Below, piece by piece: positions 7,575-13,788 of a stretch of DNA of 23,000 nt; positions within the stretch are counted from its first letter, which is position 1; every line of letters starts with the position of its first letter. The stretch lies in assembly GCA_016839985.1 (NCBI GenBank), contig JAEOTG010000051.1, positions 1 through 23,000 of the forward strand. The letters run 5' to 3'. Source of the DNA: Candidatus Heimdallarchaeota archaeon. Lineage in GTDB: Archaea > Asgardarchaeota > Heimdallarchaeia > Heimdallarchaeales > Heimdallarchaeaceae. The notes under the pieces are model-generated. The model saw nothing but the letters and a program-made list of their open reading frames with translations. It was not told the DNA's origin and did not search any database. A program made the translations under genes and the position numbers.

Positions 7575-8755
7575 TATTTTTTCACCTCGTCTTTTCCAAA
7601 GATATTAACGTAAGACACTACTCCAGTACCTAGTACATTTTGTGTTAAACCATAGTTGCTCTCTGATACTTGTCTTTTTCCTGTGATTCCTTTCATTTGT
7701 TCAATTATCTCAACTATTTGAGCTATACCTGTTGCTCCAAAAGGATCTCCCCTAGATTTTAATCCTCCACTAGGATTAATACTAATTTGAGCATTTAATT
7801 CTGTTAGTCCTTCTTGAGTTGCTTTACCACCTTCTCCTTTTGTAAAGAAGCCTAGATCTTCAATTGCTAAAATCTCACCTATTGGATATGAATCATGCAC
7901 TTCAGCAAAATTGATGTCTTTTGGAGATAATTTTGCTTTACTGAAAGCTTCTTTTGCAGCTTTTACAGATGAAGCAATTGTTGTCAAAGAATCTCGATGA
8001 TGAAGAGCAACACTATCAGATGCTTGACTTGATCCTAATATCGGAACTTGAGTTAGGATATCAGAATTTTCCTTAACATAATTTGAAGAAGCTAAGATTA
8101 ATGCTGCTGCACCATCACAATAAGTAGCAGGATCAAATCTTCCAATTGGATCAGCTATTCTTTTAGCTTTTAAGAAATTCTCAAGAGGGATTTCTCTTCT
8201 AAATTGAGCTTGAGGATTATGAATTCCATTTTTGTGATTCTTTACAGGAACAGATGAAAGTTGTTCTAATGTTGTACCAAATTCCTTCATATGAGCTTTT
8301 GTTAGAATTGCATAAAGACTTGTTAAAGTAGCACCCATTTCAAACTCCCATTGATAATCAATTGTAGAACCTAAAATTCTCTCAATGATCCCACTTTTAA
8401 CATAATCACTTAATTTCTCAACACCTACAACAGCAGTACAATCATAAACACCACTCAATATACCAAGATAAGATTGATAGAATGCAGCTGCTCCACTAGC
8501 ATTTCCTGCTTCAATTCTTGTTATGGGGATTTTAAGATTGCAATTTCTTATACAAGCAGTACCAATAGATGGTTGAGAATTAGAGCTCGAAACAAGAGAA
8601 CCAAAGTACGCAGCTTGAATCTGATTTTTATCTATTTGTGAATTAGCAATTGCTTCAGTCAAAGCTTGAGCAGCTAATGAACTAGGTCCATGATTATACA
8701 ATTCTCCAAATTTTGTTAGTCCATATCCAATTACATATACTTTATTCATACTCAT
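7574..8755 (-). CDS. Thiolase-superfamily protein (acetoacetyl-CoA thiolase position) lacking the catalytic Cys
   Basis: This is a 393-aa SCP2-type archaeal thiolase-fold protein. By position it should condense two acetyl-CoA for the mevalonate pathway. Fold signatures are present: FGSLVSSS, VGVEKLSD, YCDGAAALILAS, AEVHDSYPIGEILAIEDLG (H287) and NPSGGLKSRGDPFGATG. The nucleophile motif expected as EAACASG reads IEAGNASG, so Cys is replaced by Asn at residue 85 (codon AAT). The usual GHP motif reads GDP, with Asp at 337. Start is ATG 8755 with a strong GAGGTGA Shine-Dalgarno sequence that contains the TGA of HMG-CoA synthase, and the stop overlaps the DUF35 ATG. Either the chemistry has changed, as in DUF35-partnered aldolases, or it is a structural partner. 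Calling it an active thiolase is unsafe. Confidence 0.88.
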   Translation of the reverse strand: MSMNKVYVIGYGLTKFGELYNHGPSSLAAQALTEAIANSQIDKNQIQAAYFGSLVSSSNSQPSIGTACIRNCNLKIPITRIEAGNASGAAAFYQSYLGILSGVYDCTAVVGVEKLSDYVKSGIIERILGSTIDYQWEFEMGATLTSLYAILTKAHMKEFGTTLEQLSSVPVKNHKNGIHNPQAQFRREIPLENFLKAKRIADPIGRFDPATYCDGAAALILASSNYVKENSDILTQVPILGSSQASDSVALHHRDSLTTIASSVKAAKEAFSKAKLSPKDINFAEVHDSYPIGEILAIEDLGFFTKGEGGKATQEGLTELNAQISINPSGGLKSRGDPFGATGIAQIVEIIEQMKGITGKRQVSESNYGLTQNVLGTGVVSYVNIFGKDEVKK

Positions 8756-8759
8756 GGTA

Positions 8760-9800
8760 TCACCTCAAAACTCCTTTGAATCGAGCATAGATTCCATAAT
8801 CAATTATCTCTTTTCTTTCAACATAATAATCGAGATTGAACTGATATGATTGAACCCTTTCTATTTCATCTGTAACTACAAAGGAAAATGCATCACTTCC
8901 TGCTCCACTTCCATAAGATGTCATGAATATCTTGTCTCCTGGTTGAGATTTATTCAGAAGTTGAGATAAACCTAACAAAGAAGATGCAGAGTACGCATTT
9001 CCAATATCTCTGCAAACCAAGCTTGGTTCTACTTGTTCCTTAGAAAATCCTAACATTCTTGAAACTCTTAAAGGGAACTTAGTATTTGGTTGGTGGAATG
9101 TTGCATATTTGTAATCTGAAGGTTTTGAGTCTATTTCTTCCATCAATCCTTTTGATGCATCAATCGTGTGTTGAAAATAAGCTGGTTCTCCAGTAAATCT
9201 TACACCATGAGAAGGGTAAATTGCTCCTTCTCTTCTCCAAAAATCAGGCATATCTGTTGTAACAGAATATGTTCCTTCAAGTTCAGCTACAACATTCTCT
9301 GAACCAACGAGAAAAGCTGCACTTCCTGCACCAGCTGTATATTCAAGAGGATCCCTAGGTCTTCCTTGACTGCTATCTGATCCTATTGATAATCCATAAG
9401 AAATCATTTTAGATTTAACTAAACCAAAGCACATTTGCATCCCTGCGGTAGCTGCTTTACATGCAAATTCTAAATCAGCAGCTTGAAGTGCTCCCTCAGC
9501 ATCAATGGCAGCTGCTACTATTGTAGCAGTTGGTTTAACCGCATATGCTCGAGATTCACTACCAACATATAGTGCTCCGATATCCTTAGGATTCCCTTGC
9601 CATCTATTCATTGCATTTCTTGCAGCTTCAACAGCCATAGTTGTCACATCTTCATCTGGACCAGGGACTGATTTGCTATTAACCTGTAATTGAGATTTAA
9701 TCTCATTAGGATCCTCTCCCCATCCCTTTGCTATCTCCTCTACATTAAGCCTATATCGAGGAATGTAAGAACCATAGGATACTATTCCTAACTTACTCAT
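8760..9800 (-). CDS. Hydroxymethylglutaryl-CoA synthase (archaeal type)
   Basis: This enzyme condenses acetyl-CoA with acetoacetyl-CoA to HMG-CoA, feeding archaeal isoprenoid lipid synthesis. The protein is 346 aa, typical for archaea. The catalytic set is intact: E82 in GSESRAYAVKP, the acyl-accepting C114 in ADLEFACKAATAG, and H236 in FHQPNTKFP. Other signatures are DMPDFWRREG and SYGSGAGSDAFSF. The start ATG has AAAGG 7 bases upstream. It is the first gene of a three-gene unit: its TGA sits inside the Shine-Dalgarno sequence of the thiolase gene 4 bases on. That intact catalysis contrasts with the altered active site of the neighbouring thiolase. Confidence 0.95.
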   Translation of the reverse strand: MSKLGIVSYGSYIPRYRLNVEEIAKGWGEDPNEIKSQLQVNSKSVPGPDEDVTTMAVEAARNAMNRWQGNPKDIGALYVGSESRAYAVKPTATIVAAAIDAEGALQAADLEFACKAATAGMQMCFGLVKSKMISYGLSIGSDSSQGRPRDPLEYTAGAGSAAFLVGSENVVAELEGTYSVTTDMPDFWRREGAIYPSHGVRFTGEPAYFQHTIDASKGLMEEIDSKPSDYKYATFHQPNTKFPLRVSRMLGFSKEQVEPSLVCRDIGNAYSASSLLGLSQLLNKSQPGDKIFMTSYGSGAGSDAFSFVVTDEIERVQSYQFNLDYYVERKEIIDYGIYARFKGVLR

Positions 9801-9894
9801 TTCAAAACCTTTGATTAATTAATTCAATACAATTTCTTGCACTAAAACATGTAAAATATACTAATAATTAAAATTTGCTGAATGTTTTTAGAAC
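9801..9894 (-). promoter_or_regulatory. Promoter region of the HMG-CoA synthase operon
   Basis: The 94-base gap between grpE and HMG-CoA synthase is AT-rich. Read on the minus strand it holds a TATA-like TTAGTATATTTT centred near base 9858, which would place a transcript start near 9830 and leave a leader of about 30 bases ending in AAAGG before the ATG. This suggests the mevalonate operon can be transcribed separately from grpE. No operator-like repeat is obvious. Confidence 0.35.
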
Positions 9895-10560
9895 TTATTC
9901 TTCACTCTTTTCTTCTTCAGCTTTTTTTGATATAACAACTTTTGCAGGTCTAATCACAATATTCCCCAGTTTAAATCCTTTAGATACTACTTCCATTATT
10001 TGGTTGTCCTTCAACTCTTTTCCTTCAATAAAATGAACTATTTCATGATATTGAGGATTAAATACTTCCTTTTTTGGTTCAATGATCTCGAGTTCCAAGG
10101 ATTCAAAAGTTGATCTTAAATTATTGAAAATTAATTCTATAGCTTTTTTTAGTTCTACAGTATCTGGATGGTTTTTGAACATCAAATTTGTCCTTTCGAT
10201 ATCATCATATAACGATAAGAATTTTTGTAGTATTTTTTGTTTATTTTGGAAACTATACCATTCTTGATCTTTGTATATCCGCTTCTTATAATTTTCAAAC
10301 TCAGCTTGAACTAATTGTGCTGTTTCTAGATATTCTTCTTTCAATTTATTAGACTCTTTAAAATCTCTAAACAAAGCAATATATTTCTCAAGAAGCTTAT
10401 CTGTATTAGCATCTTTTATGAAATTCAGTATTTCTTCTCTCACTTCTTCAAGTTCTTTAGTTTCTGGGTCAACTTCATCTTCTACTTTTTTTGTATCTTT
10501 GGATTCTTCTATTGTTTCTACATCTACTTCGATTAATTCTTCTTCATTCTTTTCTTCCAT
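9895..10560 (-). CDS. grpE: Nucleotide exchange factor GrpE
   Basis: GrpE releases ADP from DnaK (Hsp70) in the chaperone cycle. The protein is 221 aa. An acidic N-terminal region (to about residue 50) precedes a long coiled coil containing the family signature QAEFENYKKR, then the beta domain with FNPQYHEIV and IMEVVSKGFKLGNIVIRPAKVVIS, which is diagnostic. The acidic tail EEEKSEE ends the protein. No dnaK or dnaJ lies within the window, although they are often adjacent; upstream is the divergent hemerythrin gene. In archaea the DnaK system is generally regarded as bacterial in origin, but base and codon use here match the neighbours. Confidence 0.93.
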   Translation of the reverse strand: MEEKNEEELIEVDVETIEESKDTKKVEDEVDPETKELEEVREEILNFIKDANTDKLLEKYIALFRDFKESNKLKEEYLETAQLVQAEFENYKKRIYKDQEWYSFQNKQKILQKFLSLYDDIERTNLMFKNHPDTVELKKAIELIFNNLRSTFESLELEIIEPKKEVFNPQYHEIVHFIEGKELKDNQIMEVVSKGFKLGNIVIRPAKVVISKKAEEEKSEE

Positions 10561-10761
10561 GAGAGTGCCCTTGCCTTAAATAGCGTTTTTCAGAACATTT
10601 ACTGACATTTAAAATCTTCCATTAAGACACTTTTTAATCAAAACAAATTATAAAAAGAAGTAATCTTTAAATCTTGGTTAAACTAAATGTTTATTTATAC
10701 TATTTAAAAAAACAGCATAAATATATGGGAGATTTATACGTCTCCGATATGATTTCAAAAA
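10561..10761. promoter_or_regulatory. Divergent promoter region with a 10-bp imperfect palindrome
   Basis: This 201-base gap separates divergent grpE and the DUF438-hemerythrin gene. On the plus side are TATA-like stretches (TTATACTATTTAAA near 10691-10704 and AAATATAT near 10719-10726). An inverted repeat ATATGGGAGA (10723-10732) / TCTCCGATAT (10741-10750) has one mismatch and an 8-base spacer. Depending on which TATA is used it lies either on the promoter, as an operator would, or in the 5' leader. A GC core of GGAGA/TCTCC stands out from the AT-rich surroundings. No regulator is encoded next to it except possibly the sensor gene itself. Confidence 0.4.
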
Positions 10762-11994
10762 GTGGTTAAGATGCATGAAAAAATTGGTCAGTCATCAGAA
10801 GAAAATAAAGAGATTATAAAGGAATTAATAAAAAAATTACATAGGGGAGAAGATCCCGTTAAAGTTAAAGAGGAATTTAAAGGAGTAATTAAGAAACTAA
10901 CACCACTTCAAATTTCTCAAGCTGAAGAGTTATTAATAAAAGAAGGTATGCCTGCAGAAGAAATCCACCATATGTGTGATGTTCATTTAGCTGTCATGCA
11001 GGAATCGTTAAAAGATGATACAGATTTAGCACCTGAAGGACACCCAGTAAATATACTGATGCAAGAACATTCTTTGCTCCTAGAATATGCAAATGAATTG
11101 CGTGATTTATACAAACAAATTAATGAAAAAGAAAACCTTGCAGAAATAAAAGAAGAACTGAACAAAATTGCTGGTATAATTAACCATCTGAAAGCTTCAG
11201 AAAGCCATTATTTGAGAGAAGAAAATATTCTATTCTCATATCTAGAAAAATATGGTGTTACTCAACCACCAAAAATAATGTGGATGGAACACGATAGAAT
11301 AAGAGATATTGAAAAGAAATTATATTCCCTGATAGAGAATAAAGATACTTTAGATTACAAAGAATTTGTAAAACAATATCACCTCTATGCACATGGACTA
11401 GCAGAGCTATTAGCTGAACATTTTTCTAAGGAAAATCGCGTTCTTTTTCCAACAGCTATGCAACTGTGCAAAGATTCTGAATGGATAGAGATGAGAAATC
11501 AATTTGATGAAGTTGGTTATTGCTGTTTCACTCCTGAATTACCAGCTATTACTACTGTTAGTAAAGAAGAAAAAAAGAGAGAAGAAATTGATTCTAGCTT
11601 AGTAGATTTTGGTACAGGTGCTTTGTCTTTAGAACAACTTATAATGATGTTTAAAACCTTACCAGTTGATATAACATATGTAAATGAAGAAAATATTGTA
11701 AAATTCTACAGTGAAGGTCCAGACCGAATTTTTGTAAGAACTCCAAGTGTTATTGGAAGATCAGTAAAAAATTGTCATCCAGAAAAGAGTGTTGATAAAG
11801 TATTAGAAATTATTGAAGGTTTTAAGAATAAAACCTTGGACAAAGCAGAATTTTGGTTAAACCTTGGTGATAAATTAGTTTACATAAGATATTTTCCATT
11901 GCGAAATGAGAAAGGAGAATATAAGGGAGTACTTGAAGTTACACAGAATATTGCAGATATAAAGAAACTAGAAGGAGAAAAAAGACTACTCTGA
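10762..11994 (+). CDS. DUF438-hemerythrin-PAS protein, putative oxygen or redox/metal sensor
   Basis: The protein is 410 aa with three domains. DUF438 covers about residues 15-85 (RGEDPVKVKEEF ... EGMPAEEIHHMCDVH). A hemerythrin-type HHE helical bundle covers about 95-232, with candidate diiron ligands in HPVNILMQEH, HLKASESHYLREEN, MEHDR and AEHFSKENRVLFP. A C-terminal PAS domain covers about 290-402 (ITYVNEENIV ... FVRTPSVIGRSVKNCHP ... FWLNLGDKLVYIRYFPLRNE). This is the COG2461 arrangement; in that family the hemerythrin binds oxygen or iron and the PAS domain may bind a ligand, but no output domain is present. Start is GTG 10762 or ATG 10771; the Shine-Dalgarno sequence is weak. A T-run follows the stop immediately. 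Confidence 0.9.
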   Translation: MVKMHEKIGQSSEENKEIIKELIKKLHRGEDPVKVKEEFKGVIKKLTPLQISQAEELLIKEGMPAEEIHHMCDVHLAVMQESLKDDTDLAPEGHPVNILMQEHSLLLEYANELRDLYKQINEKENLAEIKEELNKIAGIINHLKASESHYLREENILFSYLEKYGVTQPPKIMWMEHDRIRDIEKKLYSLIENKDTLDYKEFVKQYHLYAHGLAELLAEHFSKENRVLFPTAMQLCKDSEWIEMRNQFDEVGYCCFTPELPAITTVSKEEKKREEIDSSLVDFGTGALSLEQLIMMFKTLPVDITYVNEENIVKFYSEGPDRIFVRTPSVIGRSVKNCHPEKSVDKVLEIIEGFKNKTLDKAEFWLNLGDKLVYIRYFPLRNEKGEYKGVLEVTQNIADIKKLEGEKRLL

Positions 11995-12001
11995 TTTTTT
12001 T
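11995..12001 (+). terminator. T-run terminator after the DUF438-hemerythrin gene
   Basis: Seven T residues directly follow the TGA stop, with a second T-run at about 12018-12023. Archaeal termination commonly uses such U-tracts without a hairpin. The second run merges into the TATA-like box of the RNA candidate that follows. Confidence 0.45.
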
Positions 12002-12017
12002 ATATTCAAACCAGCGA

Positions 12018-12029
12018 TTTTTTATATTA
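12018..12029 (+). promoter_or_regulatory. TATA-like box upstream of the H/ACA-like RNA candidate
   Basis: The stretch TTTTTTATATTA has the core TTTATATT at 12021-12028, centred about 23 bases upstream of the first base of the predicted stem at 12047. Archaeal TATA boxes are usually centred about 26-27 bases upstream of the transcript start, so a start at 12047-12052 is predicted. This favours an independent RNA, though the same promoter could also serve the kinase gene at 12138. Confidence 0.45.
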
Positions 12030-12046
12030 CATGTTATCAATGATAA

Positions 12047-12123
12047 TTGGCCAGAGCTTATCATAGACTTCTCGGAGCAATGTTATGGCTAGCGGTGAAG
12101 AGAAAGTGCTCTCTGGCCAAAAA
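12047..12123 (+). ncRNA. Candidate box H/ACA guide RNA (single hairpin with K-turn)
   Basis: The sequence folds into the plan of an archaeal H/ACA RNA. The lower stem is TTGGCCAGAG (12047-12056) with CTCTGGCCAA (12111-12120), 10 perfect pairs and GC-rich for this genome. A pocket follows, with 12 bases on the 5' side (12057-12068) and 6 on the 3' side (AGTGCT, 12105-12110). The upper stem is TTCTC (12069-12073) with GAGAA (12100-12104). Above it is a K-turn-like motif: tandem G-A pairs 75-76 with 97-98, a further A99/G74, a GGT bulge 94-96, and a short C-stem 77-78 with 92-93. Directly 3' of the lower stem is AAA (12121-12123), a possible ANA box, 16 bases from the upper stem. A TATA-like box precedes it. 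The box is weak and no target was checked, so a structured 5' leader of the next gene is the main alternative. Confidence 0.5.
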
Positions 12124-12137
12124 TAAAGGTGTACATA

Positions 12138-12749
12138 GTGAAAATTGTTGTACTTTCCGGTTTACCATTATGCGGTAAAACCACCTATGCAAAGAAGATA
12201 GGTCCCGAATATAATATGATCTTATATGAAACAGGGACCGAAGTTTTGGAAGAAGTAACTGGTAGAGGTCTTGATTTTACACCTGAAAACATAAAAAAAG
12301 TCACAGATGAATGTAAAAAAATCTCTGACAGTTATTTCACTGAAAGACTTATGAAAAAAGTAGATGCTCTTCCCAATGATATCCCTGGCGTTTTTATATC
12401 TGGTATCAGAGCAGTTTCTGAAGTTGAAATCTTAAAGAAACATTATGGTGATGGTAATGTTTTTGTTATTGCGTTTCATACATCTATGAGAACGAGATTT
12501 AATAGGTTAAATAATCCGGATCGAATAGAAGATACAAAAGGAGCTAAAGCGGAAGAAGATAAATTACTTCGAAATTTCGATAATTTTCTAGCAAGAAACA
12601 AAAAAGAACTTGGTTACGGAGTTGGTGATGTTATGGCATTATCAGATTATATGATGAGTACTGAGAACGAAATTTGGCCATATGTTACTGTTGATAAAAA
12701 TGCAGAATATTTTGACATTATTATCAAAGAGATTTTAGAAATAAGCTAG
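12138..12749 (+). CDS. UPF0200 family P-loop kinase-like protein (dephospho-CoA kinase-related fold)
   Basis: The protein is 203 aa with a Walker A motif GLPLCGKTTYAKK at the N-terminus. Family signatures of archaeal UPF0200 follow: ISGIRAVSEVEIL, VIAFHTSMRTRFNRL and the C-terminal RNKKELGYGVGDVMALSDYMM. The fold belongs with nucleoside/CoA kinases, but the archaeal UPF0200 substrate is not established as far as I know. GTG at 12138 is chosen over GTG at 12129 because GGTG (12128-12131) lies at Shine-Dalgarno distance from it and the protein then begins VKIVVLSG. The H/ACA-like structure lies within its possible 5' leader. Confidence 0.85.
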   Translation: MKIVVLSGLPLCGKTTYAKKIGPEYNMILYETGTEVLEEVTGRGLDFTPENIKKVTDECKKISDSYFTERLMKKVDALPNDIPGVFISGIRAVSEVEILKKHYGDGNVFVIAFHTSMRTRFNRLNNPDRIEDTKGAKAEEDKLLRNFDNFLARNKKELGYGVGDVMALSDYMMSTENEIWPYVTVDKNAEYFDIIIKEILEIS

Positions 12750-12840
12750 AAACTTTTTCAATATTGTTTTATTATAAAAATGACTTTTTGCAAATAAATA
12801 ACTTTATTTGTTTCTTCTTGAATTAAGATTAGGGATAGAT

Positions 12841-13788
12841 ATGGTTCATAATCCGTTTGACACAGAAGATTCATCAGATGATCCTAGAAAAGCAAAATTA
12901 AGAGAACAAGCTCAAAGGGAATTTATAGCTCAACTCCAACAAAGAATAGCTAATCAAACTGCAGCAATAGAAGATCTTCAAAAACAGATAGTTGATCTCA
13001 ATTCTGTTATAGCACAAAAAGATCAAGAATTAACAAATTATTCTAGTAGAGTAGGAGAAGAAAGAATGTTTTTTGAACAAGATAAAAAAGCAAGAAGCGA
13101 TAGAGAGCATGAATTGCAAAACATGATAAAGGAAAAAGAAAAAGAGATTGAACAACTTAAAAACAGGCAAATACCTCCTGCACCTATTGCTGAAGTTATT
13201 GTTGAAAAAAAAGATGATTTAAGTGATCCAACTAATGATTATATATCAAAAATGATGTCGTTCTTCAAACGACCAACAAATGAAATCTTCGTTGAAGCTC
13301 TAACAAATTTAATAGAATATTCTGGAGAAGATGGAACTGATGAACAAAGGATTTTAGGAGTTCTTCTTAAGGATGAAATGCCACAAACTGAAGAAATTAT
13401 CACACAAAAAACGAATTTAAATCCACAAGAAGTGAATAGAGCTTTTTTTAGATTGGTTCAGAAAGAGAACGTGAAAAAAGTTGGAAAAGGATATGTAGTT
13501 ATCTCCTCTGATTTTGCTGAAATGACAGATGTATCACAAAACTGGGGGGGACTTGCCCCAGAACAAATTTTTGAAAATCTACTATCTGTAGTCTATGTTG
13601 GAAGTAATAGAGAAGAACTGGTTGATGCTTTTACAAAAGCAAGAGATGCATTAATGGAGATGGGAGCTTTAACAACTACTAAACGACATGAATTAAGTCA
13701 ACTTCTTGAGAAAATTAAAAGACATCCAATTGAATCTCAAGAGCTTATTGATGTTATACAACAATGGAAATCGGAAACTACAGAATAA
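12841..13788 (+). CDS. Coiled-coil protein with a C-terminal winged-helix-like domain, function unknown
   Basis: The protein is 315 aa and not recognised. Residues about 18-120 form a long charged coiled coil rich in E, K and Q (heptad-like repeats such as QQRIANQTAAIEDLQKQIVD). After a proline-rich linker (RQIPPAPIAE) a helical domain includes a winged-helix-like region at about 170-220 (TEEIITQKTNLNPQEVNRAFFRLVQKEN, then VKKVGKGYVVIS). The last 80 residues are helical. There is no membrane span, so it is probably cytoplasmic or DNA-associated. ATG 12841 is chosen because AGGGAT precedes it; an upstream in-frame extension from 12808 looks like leader sequence. Its 3' end overlaps the convergent PIN gene by 11 bases. 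An inverted repeat CAAATAAA/TTTATTTG lies at 12791-12810, but such repeats arise by chance here. Confidence 0.8.
   Translation: MVHNPFDTEDSSDDPRKAKLREQAQREFIAQLQQRIANQTAAIEDLQKQIVDLNSVIAQKDQELTNYSSRVGEERMFFEQDKKARSDREHELQNMIKEKEKEIEQLKNRQIPPAPIAEVIVEKKDDLSDPTNDYISKMMSFFKRPTNEIFVEALTNLIEYSGEDGTDEQRILGVLLKDEMPQTEEIITQKTNLNPQEVNRAFFRLVQKENVKKVGKGYVVISSDFAEMTDVSQNWGGLAPEQIFENLLSVVYVGSNREELVDAFTKARDALMEMGALTTTKRHELSQLLEKIKRHPIESQELIDVIQQWKSETTE

Noticed and set aside
9895..10560. GrpE as a recently transferred bacterial gene
   Set aside because: Composition and codon use match the neighbours and no mobile-element trace is present, so recent transfer cannot be supported.
12047..12123. tRNA gene at the 12 kb structured element
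   Set aside because: The outer stem is 10 bp rather than 7, there is no T-loop GTTCRA sequence and no anticodon-arm layout.
12791..12810. CAAATAAA/TTTATTTG inverted repeat as an operator
   Set aside because: It is purely AT-rich apart from the ends, and my rough estimate is that 8-bp inverted repeats with short loops occur around a dozen times by chance in a window of this size and composition.
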